Assembly: GCF_900215505.1 (NCBI RefSeq)
Contig: NZ_LT907844.1
Location: forward strand, 558,001 to 622,000
Direction of reading: 5' to 3'
DNA: 64,000 nt
DNA from: Cohaesibacter sp. ES.047
GTDB taxonomy: Bacteria; Pseudomonadota; Alphaproteobacteria; Rhizobiales; Cohaesibacteraceae
Below the pieces are notes generated by a model. That model was not told where the DNA came from and made no database searches. It saw nothing but the letters and a program-made list of their open reading frames with translations. The translations under genes and the position numbers were made by a program. Position 1 is the stretch's first letter; every line of letters begins with the position of its first letter. Positions 1 through 7,409 of this stretch are shown here, piece after piece.

Positions 1-404
1 ATAAACAGAGGCACGGCGGAGCAGGAGCAGAATGGTGTCAGAATACCCAGTCCCGCAGACAGTACATTGCCGACCCCCTCTCGCTTGCCGGAGAGAAGCG
101 CTCTGGTTTTTTCCGCACTAAACCAGGACCGCACAACCCCCATGGCAAACACGATGAGGGTCAGAAGCATCAGGACCTTGGGGACATCATAGAAGAAGAA
201 GGCAATGGCTTCGCCTGTGTGGCTATGACGCTCGATGGGAAAGAGTGAAGTGATGGCTTCAGAGAGAGGAATGAGCTGATTGTAGACTACCCACCAAAGG
301 CCAATCGCTACGACTGTTCCCAGAATGAGCAAGACTGGTCCTTGTTTGCCAGATTTTGAAACCGAATTGCCAGTACCATCCGCCGTAGATGTAGCTTCTA
401 ACAT
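1..404 (-). CDS. YraQ/ArsP-like permease, partial (C-terminal part off window)
   Basis: The first 134 residues of a membrane permease that continues beyond the left edge. Hydrophobic segments lie near residues 22-40, 66-92 and 115-134, and the last segment carries the paired-cysteine motif PFCSCSAVPLF (Cys126, Cys128) typical of the DUF318/YraQ/ArsP permeases. Some members of that family export trivalent organoarsenicals. The ATG overlaps the stop of the upstream arsR by 7 bases (CTAACAT on the plus strand), so the two genes are probably translationally coupled and co-regulated. The substrate is inferred from context only; a general YraQ permease is the alternative. Confidence 0.8.
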   Translation of the reverse strand, partial: MLEATSTADGTGNSVSKSGKQGPVLLILGTVVAIGLWWVVYNQLIPLSEAITSLFPIERHSHTGEAIAFFFYDVPKVLMLLTLIVFAMGVVRSWFSAEKTRALLSGKREGVGNVLSAGLGILTPFCSCSAVPLF

Positions 405-769
405 GCTTCCTTCTCCTTCAGGCCGCAGCGAACTGGCGGCCTTTCAACTGTTTTGAGGCGCTCACAATCAACGGCATATTGAGGGTCTTGTTTAACCCCC
501 TCAATTGCTGCGCTAATCGATTGCTTGGCCCAATCCGGAATGTCGTTGGCAATTGAATACAAAACCCACTGGGCTTCTCGGCGACTATCAACAAGATTGG
601 CCTCATTGAGTGCGCGACAATGACGGGAAATTTTGGGCTGTGACATCTCCAACGCCTCGACCAACTCGCAGACGCAAAGCTCGGTTTCATGCGCAATCAG
701 AGCCAAAATCCTCAGGCGGATCGGATCAGACAGAGCGCCAAATATGTTTGTTATCTTATCCATAATCAT
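398..769 (-). CDS. arsR: ArsR/SmtB-family repressor (first of two)
   Basis: A 123-residue winged-helix regulator. The helix-turn-helix is at about residues 28-60 and contains ELCVCEL (Cys32, Cys34), the classic arsenite-sensing Cys-x-Cys of ArsR repressors. Further cysteines near the C terminus (RCGLKEKEAC) may complete a metal site. It lies upstream of the permease with a 7-base overlap and is divergent from a second arsR. Start is ATG 769 (MIMDK) or ATG 763 (MDK); neither has a Shine-Dalgarno sequence. A promoter read from the sequence would start transcription near base 766, which favours 763 and a leaderless message. Confidence 0.9.
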   Translation of the reverse strand: MIMDKITNIFGALSDPIRLRILALIAHETELCVCELVEALEMSQPKISRHCRALNEANLVDSRREAQWVLYSIANDIPDWAKQSISAAIEGVKQDPQYAVDCERLKTVERPPVRCGLKEKEAC

Positions 770-849
770 GTATATATACCAAATCGAATATACTAGTCAA
801 TGCATATTCCCCAAAGCGTATTGACAAAAAACAACCTTTCAATTATTCA
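770..849. promoter_or_regulatory. Divergent arsR/arsR promoter-operator region
   Basis: Leftward promoter: -35 TTGACT (complement of 795-800), 16-bp spacer, -10 TATATA (773-778). Rightward promoter: -35 TTGACA (821-826), 17-bp spacer, -10 TATTCA (844-849). A perfect inverted repeat GTATAT (770-775)/ATATAC (788-793) with a 12-base gap overlaps the leftward -10 and is a candidate ArsR operator. Both predicted start points fall within a few bases of the arsR start codons, and neither gene has a Shine-Dalgarno sequence. The assignment is by consensus only. Confidence 0.6.
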
Positions 850-855
850 TGAAAT

Positions 856-1188
856 ATGGAAACAAATGATGCAGCAAACATTTTCGCAAGTCTGAGCCAA
901 CCAACCCGGCTGGACGTCTTTAGATTGCTTATTAAGGCGGGGCCTGAGGGCATGTCATCAGGTGACCTAGGTGAGCATTTGGGGGTAAAGCCGAACACCA
1001 TGTCGGTAAACCTGAAGCAACTCCTCCATTCAGGTCTTGTCCGCAATCAAAGGCACGGAAGGCAGATTTACTATTACGCAGATATGAATGCCGTAGGTGG
1101 ACTGCTGTCATACCTTCTTCAGGACTGTTGTGGAGGAAGGCCTGAGCTTTGCGATGCTGTCATCAATGAAGTTGCCTGTTCTTGCTAG
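856..1188 (+). CDS. arsR: ArsR-family repressor (second), head of the ars efflux operon
   Basis: A 110-residue winged-helix protein of a different ArsR subtype from its divergent neighbour. It lacks the Cys-x-Cys in the recognition helix and instead has a Cys-rich C terminus (Cys91, Cys92, Cys99, Cys108, Cys110; DCCGGRPELC and ACSC), as in ArsR proteins that moved the As(III) site to the C-terminal helix. The DNA-binding helix is around residues 45-62 (KPNTMSVNLKQL). It is the first gene of arsR-arsC-acr3-(81 aa)-arsC. There is no Shine-Dalgarno sequence and the predicted transcription start coincides with the ATG, so the transcript may be leaderless. Confidence 0.9.
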   Translation: METNDAANIFASLSQPTRLDVFRLLIKAGPEGMSSGDLGEHLGVKPNTMSVNLKQLLHSGLVRNQRHGRQIYYYADMNAVGGLLSYLLQDCCGGRPELCDAVINEVACSC

Positions 1189-1223
1189 AACAATCGAAAC
1201 GAAGTTCTTTTGAGGAAACGACA

Positions 1224-1742
1224 ATGAGCGAACAGATTTACAATGTGCTGTTTCTGTGTACCGGTAACTCTGCCCGGTCGATCATGGCCGAAGCCATCAT
1301 GAATCGGGTTGGGCAAGGCCGGTTTCAAGCCTACTCAGCAGGTTCGACACCGACAGGGGAGGTTCATCCCCGGACATTAGCATTGCTGAAGAGAATGAAT
1401 TTCGACACCGGCTTTGCTCGTTCCAAAAGTTGGGATGAGTTCGCAGTGCCGGAAGCTCCTAAGTTGGATTTTGTTTTCACGGTTTGCGACAACGCAGCCG
1501 GAGAAGTGTGCCCAATTTGGCCGGGCCAGCCGATGACAGCCCATTGGGGCGTTCCCGACCCTGCGCATATCGAAGGCACGGATACCGAAATTGCTCTGGC
1601 ATTCTCAGATTCCTACAGGATGCTATTTTCAAGAATTTCGATCTTCACGGCCCTTCCTTTGGCTAGCATTGACCGCATGTCTCTTCAGACAAAACTTGAT
1701 GAAATCGGAAAATCAAAAGAGAAAGCTGACGAATGTCCGTAG
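1224..1742 (+). CDS. arsC: Arsenate reductase, low-molecular-weight phosphatase (thioredoxin) type
   Basis: A 172-residue protein with the LMW tyrosine-phosphatase fold. The P-loop [12 protein letters not shown] near the N terminus supplies the nucleophilic cysteine and arginine (Cys-x5-Arg). VFTVCDNA and WGVPDPA match the conserved blocks of thioredoxin-linked ArsC, and the C-terminal [12 protein letters not shown] segment is also typical. It reduces As(V) to As(III) in the cytoplasm for export. The ATG at 1224 is preceded by GAGGAAA; an in-frame upstream ATG at 1182 would add 14 residues outside the family profile. It overlaps the acr3 start by 10 bases. Confidence 0.9.
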   Translation: MSEQIYNVLFLCTGNSARSIMAEAIMNRVGQGRFQAYSAGSTPTGEVHPRTLALLKRMNFDTGFARSKSWDEFAVPEAPKLDFVFTVCDNAAGEVCPIWPGQPMTAHWGVPDPAHIEGTDTEIALAFSDSYRMLFSRISIFTALPLASIDRMSLQTKLDEIGKSKEKADECP

Positions 1743-2803
1743 ATGCAAATACCAGCGCCAACACTTCCGAACCTGGGGGAATTGGCTTTTTTGAGAAATG
1801 GTTGTCCATATGGGTCGCCCTGTCGATTGCGGCAGGATTGATCCTTGGCGAACTTTTCCCAAGCCTGTTTGGAACACTTGCGGCACTTGAATATGCCCAT
1901 GTCAATCTTGTGGTCGCTGTGCTCATCTGGGCGATGGTCTATCCGATGATGGTGTCGGTCGATTTCTCCAGCATCAGCCATGTGGCTGATGAGCCGAAGG
2001 GACTGTTGATCACGCTCGTAGTCAACTGGCTGATCAAGCCTTTTACGATGGCCGTTCTGGGCGTTGTATTTTTCAAGTATCTGTTCGCAGGTATGATGTC
2101 CGCGGCTGATGCAGATTCCTATATAGCGGGTCTTATTCTGCTTGGAGCTGCTCCCTGTACCGCGATGGTCTTTGTGTGGTCTCAGCTTACTCGCGGTGAT
2201 GCCAACTACACCCTCGTTCAGGTCAGTGTGAACGATTTAATCATGGTGGTCGCATACGCGCCTATAGTCGCTCTTCTTTTGGGCGTCACGGATATTCCTG
2301 TGCCTTGGGACACACTGATCCTAAGTGTCGTTCTGTATGTGGTTGTGCCGCTGGTTGCCGGTTACCTGACGCGCAAGGCTCTTGTATCAGGCAGCAAAAC
2401 CGATGAAGCAGTCGCTCAGTTCACTTCCAAACTGAAGCCAATCTCCGTGATCGGACTCTTGGCAACCGTGGTTCTGCTCTTCGGCTTCCAAGGCGGTGTC
2501 ATTCTATCCCGGCCCATCCTCATTGCGCTGATTGCGATCCCGCTATTACTGCAATCCTACGGCATTTTTGCCATTGCCTATGTTGCAGCATGGGTCATGA
2601 AAGTGCCATTCAGAATCGCGGCCCCTTGCGCACTCATTGGAACCTCTAATTTCTTTGAACTGGCCGTTGCGGTCGCTATCGGCCTTTTCGGTCTTAACTC
2701 AGGAGCCGCTTTGGCCACTGTCGTAGGTGTTCTTGTTGAAGTGCCGGTGATGCTTTCCCTCGTTGCATTCGCAAACAGGACCCGCCAGCACTTTCCGGCA
2801 TAA
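1733..2803 (+). CDS. acr3: Arsenite efflux permease, Acr3 (BASS superfamily)
   Basis: A 356-residue, very hydrophobic protein with about ten transmembrane segments. It carries the Acr3 signatures [10 protein letters not shown], the cysteine in [14 protein letters not shown] (Cys142, equivalent to the essential Cys of Acr3 pumps), SVNDLIM and [15 protein letters not shown]. It exports As(III) across the inner membrane by proton exchange. It overlaps arsC by 10 bases, which implies translational coupling, and sits between the two reductase genes. The length matches the family. It is often annotated arsB, but the sequence is Acr3, not the ArsB ion-transporter type. Confidence 0.95.
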   Translation: MSVDANTSANTSEPGGIGFFEKWLSIWVALSIAAGLILGELFPSLFGTLAALEYAHVNLVVAVLIWAMVYPMMVSVDFSSISHVADEPKGLLITLVVNWLIKPFTMAVLGVVFFKYLFAGMMSAADADSYIAGLILLGAAPCTAMVFVWSQLTRGDANYTLVQVSVNDLIMVVAYAPIVALLLGVTDIPVPWDTLILSVVLYVVVPLVAGYLTRKALVSGSKTDEAVAQFTSKLKPISVIGLLATVVLLFGFQGGVILSRPILIALIAIPLLLQSYGIFAIAYVAAWVMKVPFRIAAPCALIGTSNFFELAVAVAIGLFGLNSGAALATVVGVLVEVPVMLSLVAFANRTRQHFPA

Positions 2804-2824
2804 GGAAAATGAAAGGGATCGACT

Positions 2825-3070
2825 ATGGCACAACATAAGCACTGCTATGGAACTATGTTTCACGACAGTCTGCATTTTGAAACAAACGAGAATATGGCAG
2901 GAAAGGTCTTTTCATTCGAAGTTGAAAATGCTGGCCTCACACGCTCAGATCGCCGTGTCAAAGCCAGTATTCCAGAATGGGATGAGTGTCGATCATGTGA
3001 AGAGTTTGATCATTGCTACAAACTTTGCGTTGCCAAGCTGATGCTGGAAACCGCCATAGCGAGACGTTGA
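2825..3070 (+). CDS. Cys-rich conserved-looking protein in the ars operon, function unknown
   Basis: An 81-residue soluble protein with no family name that I can assign. Cysteines are at 7, 55, 58, 64 and 68. The last four form C-x2-C-x5-C-x3-C, and His6 and His63 add possible ligands, so a zinc or arsenite site is plausible. The ATG is preceded by an AGGGA Shine-Dalgarno, 21 bases after acr3 and 19 before the second arsC, which places it firmly inside the operon. I recall similar unnamed proteins beside ars genes in other bacteria, but cannot verify this. A metallochaperone or As(III)-binding role is inference. Confidence 0.75.
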   Translation: MAQHKHCYGTMFHDSLHFETNENMAGKVFSFEVENAGLTRSDRRVKASIPEWDECRSCEEFDHCYKLCVAKLMLETAIARR

Positions 3071-3089
3071 TCGAAGAAAGAAACAAACA

Positions 3090-3494
3090 ATGACCGTTGT
3101 AATTCATCACAATCCCGATTGCGGAACGTCCCGCAACGTCTTGGAGATCATCAAAATGACCGGCAACCAGCCAGTCGTCATCGAATATCTCAACGATGGT
3201 TGGACAAAGCCACAGCTAATTGCTCTTTTTGCCGCGGCAAATCTCTCACCGAGAAAGGCTCTGAGAACTTCAAAATCGCCAGCTGAGGAGTTGGGGTTGA
3301 CCGATCCATCTGTTTCAGATGATGAGATTATGGAAAAAATGTTGACGCATCCGGTTCTCGTTAATCGCCCGATCGTTTGCACTCCCAAAGGCGTCAGGCT
3401 ATGTCGGCCATCTGAAGCCGTGTTTGAATTGTTGGATGTTGCCTCCGGCACTGAATTCGTGAAGGAAGATGGAGAGAAAGTCGTCGTTCCATGA
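3090..3494 (+). CDS. arsC: Arsenate reductase, glutaredoxin-dependent (ArsC/Spx fold)
   Basis: A 134-residue thioredoxin-fold protein with the active-site segment HHNPDCGTSRNVL at residues 6-18; the cysteine is the nucleophile of the plasmid R773-type ArsC. The triad of arginines expected in this family is represented by RNVL near the active site, LVNRPIV around residue 90 and TPKGVRLCRP after it. It reduces As(V) with glutathione and glutaredoxin. Last gene of the operon and unrelated in fold to the first arsC, so the operon carries two convergently evolved reductases. The Shine-Dalgarno is weak (GAAAGAAAC). Confidence 0.93.
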   Translation: MTVVIHHNPDCGTSRNVLEIIKMTGNQPVVIEYLNDGWTKPQLIALFAAANLSPRKALRTSKSPAEELGLTDPSVSDDEIMEKMLTHPVLVNRPIVCTPKGVRLCRPSEAVFELLDVASGTEFVKEDGEKVVVP

Positions 3495-3501
3495 TCTATG
3501 A

Positions 3502-3534
3502 GGTGGCTCGAACTAGACGTATCGAGCCACCCTT
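3502..3534 (+). terminator. Hairpin ending the ars operon
   Basis: Perfect 10-bp stem GGTGGCTCGA (3502-3511)/TCGAGCCACC (3522-3531) with a 10-base loop, 8 bases after the arsC stop. It is followed by only a short pyrimidine run (CTTCC), so it may terminate weakly or protect the 3' end. Confidence 0.55.
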
Positions 3535-3547
3535 CCTGCAGTAGAAG

Positions 3548-3763
3548 CTAGCTCTTCGGATAGACCAAAAGAATTTTCGAAGGACCGCTTTTGCCCGCTA
3601 TATTGGTGATCCAGCACTTGAGGCGAAGGACCGGTTTCCGCCCGGAACAGACCTGCGTGAAGCTGGCACAAAACCGCTCGTTGCAATTCGCGTAAATCGA
3701 CCAGCGCCGAGCTACTTGGTTTGAATACATCCATTGCCGATTGAAGCGTACCGTCAGCTCCAC
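3548..3763 (-). CDS. Possible small ORF, unrecognised
   Basis: A 71-codon reading frame opening with GTG directly after a stop codon. The product would be basic and contain four cysteines and several tryptophans (for example RRWSIYANC, RLKCWITN). I do not recognise it. It lies between the ars terminator and tRNA-Ser, where a longer frame (3513-3875) overlaps it in another register. It may be a fragment of a mobile-element gene or not a gene at all. Confidence 0.2.
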   Translation of the reverse strand: MELTVRFNRQWMYSNQVARRWSIYANCNERFCASFTQVCSGRKPVLRLKCWITNIAGKSGPSKILLVYPKS

Positions 3764-3820
3764 TCAACATGAAAGAATTGAAGAAAACCGTGGAAAGGAC
3801 CATAGACCTTTGCATAGGTT

Positions 3821-3844
3821 TGTGTAGCAAAATGTGTAGCAAAT
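3821..3844 (+). repeat. 12-bp tandem direct repeat beside tRNA-Ser
   Basis: TGTGTAGCAAAA followed directly by TGTGTAGCAAAT (two copies, one mismatch). It lies 75 bases downstream of the tRNA-Ser 3' end. Short tandem repeats of this kind flank tRNA-targeted tyrosine-integrase attachment sites, where they act as arm-type binding sites. No integrase gene is in the window. Confidence 0.6.
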
Positions 3845-3902
3845 TTGGGGGATCTTGCGGGAGCACTAGCACCAAGCGATTGAATTTACTATATAAATTC
3901 CA

Positions 3903-3919
3903 ATTTTTCGCTTGAAAAA
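3903..3919 (-). terminator. Short AT-rich hairpin directly after tRNA-Ser
   Basis: ATTTTTC-GCTT-GAAAAAT forms a 7-bp stem reaching base 3920, the last base of the tRNA CCA end. Its position suggests a 3'-processing or termination element, but it has no GC-rich stem. Confidence 0.35.
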
Positions 3920-4009
3920 TGGCGGAGAGACAGGGATTCGAACCCTGGAGACGGTTACCCGCCTACACGCGTTCCAGGCGTGCGCCTTCGACCACTCGGC
4001 CACCTCTCC
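3920..4009 (-). tRNA. tRNA-Ser (anticodon GGA)
   Basis: The complement gives a 90-base class II tRNA. The acceptor GGAGAGG pairs with TCTCTCC (one G-U). It has GCCGAGTGG in the D arm, anticodon loop CTGGAAC with anticodon GGA, a long variable arm, the T loop GGTTCGAATCC, discriminator G and an encoded CCA. The GGA anticodon reads UCC and UCU. Long variable arm and discriminator G fit serine. tRNA-Ser 3' ends are frequent integration sites, which is relevant because of the neighbouring repeat and ars cluster. Confidence 0.97.
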
Positions 4010-4020
4010 GTACCAAAGTG

Positions 4021-4055
4021 TGGGCGCACTATAGCCAAAAAATGAACGAACGCAA
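4021..4055 (-). promoter_or_regulatory. Promoter of tRNA-Ser
   Basis: On the minus strand, -35 TTGCGT (4055-4050), 16-bp spacer and -10 TATAGT (4033-4028), followed by a GC-rich discriminator (GCGCCC) typical of stringently controlled stable-RNA promoters. The tRNA starts about 12 bases after the predicted start point. Confidence 0.7.
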
Positions 4056-4467
4056 GCCACTAAACCGCGGCTGTTGACAGATTGTCATCGTTTTCCGACT
4101 TACCCTGTTTTAGCCCGCGCTCAACGGATCGAAAATTGCCGTTAGGATTTGTTTTCTCGTGCTTTTCTTTCCTCGAGACAGGATTCGTCTCAAGTCCGAT
4201 TTGTTGCCCCATCTCGTGCTGTCTGTCGCAGCCACTAATGCAAGGCGGCCGATGACACGTCCCTTTGATCAGCCTTGATCACTCGATCGCACCAGATGGC
4301 ATAGCATCAAGCGGTTTGGTACAGCGCTTTTGCGTGCGATTTGTCATGCTTGGCCTGCGGTGCAGCCTTCTGGAAATCCGCCAAGACTGTTGTTTCCGGA
4401 GCCCAAACAGCTTATGAAAAGTGCATGGGCGTTCTGGTCCGGCGTGTCATCAAAGGTGTGGGATCTT
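4056..4467. other. Intergenic region with no convincing gene
   Basis: About 400 bases between the tRNA promoter and the membrane-protein start. A small GAGAC-N7-GTCTC hairpin lies near 4174-4192. The frame of the next gene is open back to 4330, but that extension (rich in Pro, Cys and Trp) does not look like protein. Confidence 0.5.
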
Positions 4468-4788
4468 ATGCGATTTATCCGATTTATCTTTACCTTCGTG
4501 GGGTTGTGGACCTGCGCGCTGGCGCTGCTGGCGTTGGTCCTTGACGGTGTGCGCTCGATCGCCGCCAACGAAGTGGTGATGAAATCCCTCGGCGCGACCT
4601 GGTTCGAAATCGACACAGCCAGCCTCAATCTCACGCAAGCGGTCATTCAGCGCAATGTGCATCCGTTCCTCTGGGATCCGTTGATGCAGTGGGTCCTGAT
4701 GATGCCGGCGTGGCTTGTGGCCGCACTCGTGGGTCTGTTTTTCATCTGGCTTGGCCGCAAACGTCGCCCAAAAGTGATCCGGGTGTGA
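4468..4788 (+). CDS. Small inner-membrane protein conserved in Rhizobiales, unknown function
   Basis: A 106-residue protein starting MRFIRFIFTFVGLW, with a transmembrane helix at about residues 5-25 and a second near 75-95, ending in a basic cytoplasmic tail (GRKRRPKV). The loop between contains AIQRNVHPFLWDPLMQWVL. I recall proteins of this layout in rhizobia but know no function. The ATG at 4468 is chosen because the preceding open frame does not look coding; ATG 4414 is the alternative. Its stop lies inside a perfect 17-bp tandem duplication. It lies 64 bases before msrA, in the same direction. Confidence 0.75.
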   Translation: MRFIRFIFTFVGLWTCALALLALVLDGVRSIAANEVVMKSLGATWFEIDTASLNLTQAVIQRNVHPFLWDPLMQWVLMMPAWLVAALVGLFFIWLGRKRRPKVIRV

Positions 4789-4804
4789 AAGTGATCCGGG
4801 TGTG
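4771..4804 (+). repeat. Perfect 17-bp tandem duplication at a stop codon
   Basis: AAAGTGATCCGGGTGTG occurs twice back to back (4771-4787 and 4788-4804). The first copy encodes the last residues of the membrane protein and ends in its stop; the second is untranslated. It looks like a recent slippage duplication without effect on the protein. Confidence 0.9.
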
Positions 4805-4852
4805 ACTGGCATTCCGCGTTGACCGACCCTATCTTGAGGACAGGTTCAACAC

Positions 4853-5524
<672 letters not shown>

Positions 5525-5553
5525 TGGACACCTGATTGATCACTGGGCCCAGC

Positions 5554-6609
5554 CTATCTCTGAAGCGGGCGTGATCTGGGCAATGCGGTTATCGCCCGAA
5601 CGGGCTCAGGTACATAGCGCGCGCCCGCCACTTGCATGGGCTCGGCATTGAGCACAGCCGTGCAGGCCTGCGGCAAGTCAGCAAGAGTCACTTGCCGCTT
5701 TTTCTTGGGCTTCTTGTTGGGGTCTTTTTTGCTCGGCTTCTTGGGCGTCCATGGCGCATCAGACAACCACCATGCCAGCGCCTTGCCGCAGCCATCACCC
5801 GGTGGTGGCGGGGCCTGATTGGTGCAGCCGGGATTGCCCGGGGGGCATTTCATGCGCACATGGAAATGATAGTGGTGGCCATACCAGGGGCGGATCTGGC
5901 GCAGCCAATCCCGATCTGACCCGGCCCGGTCACAAAGGGCCTTTTTGATGCCCGGATGAACAAAGATCCGCGCCACGCCCGGCGTGGAAGCCGCGCGCTT
6001 GATCAGGCGGAAGTGCGCCATGGTGAATTTGTTCGGATCAACTGCACGGGTGCCCTTTTTCAGCATGGAGATGGCAGAAACCGACTCCCGCTCGGCCTTG
6101 CTAAAGCGCTGCTTGGGCATCGGGCGTAGCCAGATATCTGCATCAAGGCCAATCTGGTGGGACGCATGGCCCGTGATCATCGGCCCGCCGCGTGGTTGGG
6201 CAATATCCCCGATCAGAAGGCCGTTCCAGCCGTCGTAAGCCTTGGCGTCGACAGCCAGTTTTTCAAGAAAGGACAGCAACACCGGGTGGCCCCAGTTGCG
6301 ATTGCGCGACAGGCGCATGGCCTGCCATGCCGGACCGTCGATCTCGAGCGCCCGGCCTCCGGCAAGACAGCCCTTTGCATAGGAGCCGATGGAGCGGGTT
6401 TGCAGATTGGCCGGGGCAACCTTCTTGCCAAACAACTGCTTGGCTGGTGCCTGGGCCTTTGCTGGCGAGGAAGCCCCCACGGCCAGAAGCGTGCTGAGGG
6501 CGCTGACGGCAATCATCGTTGCCATGCGGGTGCCAGAGCCCACGATGCGGCCTTTGCCGTGGCGCGATGTTCCGGTCGTCTTTGATTTGATTGGCGTCAA
6601 GGCCGACAT
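5554..6609 (-). CDS. mepA: Penicillin-insensitive murein endopeptidase MepA
   Basis: A 351-residue periplasmic LAS-family zinc metallopeptidase that cuts D-Ala-mDAP cross-links in peptidoglycan. A twin-arginine-free signal segment (MATMIAVSALSTLLAVGASS...AKA) spans roughly residues 29-52. Zinc ligands are visible in GHASHQIGLDADIW and in HHYHFHVRMKCP. A lysine/proline-rich linker (TPKKPSKKDPNKKPKKK) near residues 288-306 separates a short C-terminal tail, which is longer than in E. coli MepA. Start supported by GGAG 7 bases upstream of ATG 6609. Confidence 0.93.
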   Translation of the reverse strand: MSALTPIKSKTTGTSRHGKGRIVGSGTRMATMIAVSALSTLLAVGASSPAKAQAPAKQLFGKKVAPANLQTRSIGSYAKGCLAGGRALEIDGPAWQAMRLSRNRNWGHPVLLSFLEKLAVDAKAYDGWNGLLIGDIAQPRGGPMITGHASHQIGLDADIWLRPMPKQRFSKAERESVSAISMLKKGTRAVDPNKFTMAHFRLIKRAASTPGVARIFVHPGIKKALCDRAGSDRDWLRQIRPWYGHHYHFHVRMKCPPGNPGCTNQAPPPPGDGCGKALAWWLSDAPWTPKKPSKKDPNKKPKKKRQVTLADLPQACTAVLNAEPMQVAGARYVPEPVRAITALPRSRPLQR

Positions 6610-6793
6610 GCAATGTCTCCATTTGTCCCGATGCCTGTGTCCCTGCAGCGCCTTGGGAAAGCTCGGGCCCGGAAACCGCGCACGCTTGAACCGAGCGTGC
6701 TTGCTAGTCGGGGTCCGAATGGGTAACCATTGGCGCTATGGCACATGCCGTTGCGAATCACCTTTTTCAAGTCTCGCACAGTTTGGGACAAAA

Positions 6794-7369
6794 ATGCGTC
6801 TATTTCCCGCCCTTCTGATCCTCGCTCCTCTGCTGGCGGGCTGCGCCAGCCTGTCCCAAGAGGAGTGCGCGACGGGCGACTGGACCAGCATTGGCTCGGT
6901 CGATGCCAATCAGGGCCACCCGAAAAGCCGGTTGGCCGATCACCAGAAAGCCTGCAAACGCTACGACATCACGCCTGACGCTGAAAAGTATCTCGCCGGC
7001 TACAAAACAGGGCTGGGCAGCTACTGCACACCGGCGAACGGATTTCAGGTTGGGCGCAACGGCTACAGCTACCACAAGATCTGCCCGGCAGAATCAGAAC
7101 CGGTTTTTCTGAAGGGCTATCTTCGGGGCGAGGTGCTGCACGAAACCGAAACCCAGATCGTCGAGCTGGACTCGCAGGTTCAAGAGATCGACGAACAGAT
7201 CACGTCTTCACGCATGATCAAGAGCTCGGATGAGCGCCGTGCAGAACTATCCCGCCTGCATGGCGAGAAAGATCGGTTGGAGCGGGAGCGCTGGCGGCTG
7301 GAGCGGGAAAAGAATCGAGCCCTGCTGGACGCAGAGCTCTTTCTTCAGCGCATCAATCCGGACATCTGA
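6794..7369 (+). CDS. DUF2799-type lipoprotein
   Basis: A 191-residue lipoprotein. Signal peptide MRLFPALLILAPLLAGC has the lipobox LAGC at residues 14-17. The middle holds the DUF2799 pattern (CATGDWTSIG, DHQKACKRYDI, YLAGYKTGL, YCTP.NGFQVGRNG) with conserved cysteines. A C-terminal segment from about residue 115 is a charged coiled coil (TQIVELDSQVQEIDEQI and RLERERWRLEREKNRA). The role is unknown; an envelope structural function is inference. The open frame extends back to 6389 but the signal peptide fixes the start at ATG 6794. Confidence 0.85.
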   Translation: MRLFPALLILAPLLAGCASLSQEECATGDWTSIGSVDANQGHPKSRLADHQKACKRYDITPDAEKYLAGYKTGLGSYCTPANGFQVGRNGYSYHKICPAESEPVFLKGYLRGEVLHETETQIVELDSQVQEIDEQITSSRMIKSSDERRAELSRLHGEKDRLERERWRLEREKNRALLDAELFLQRINPDI

Positions 7370-7409
7370 GGCCGCACCATCGACCCCGGCTTCCTCAGCG
7401 ATGCCGAAG

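Noticed and set aside
3513-3875. 120-codon frame next to tRNA-Ser as a gene
   Set aside because: No recognisable domain, no good ribosome site, and it runs through the tandem repeat beside the tRNA.
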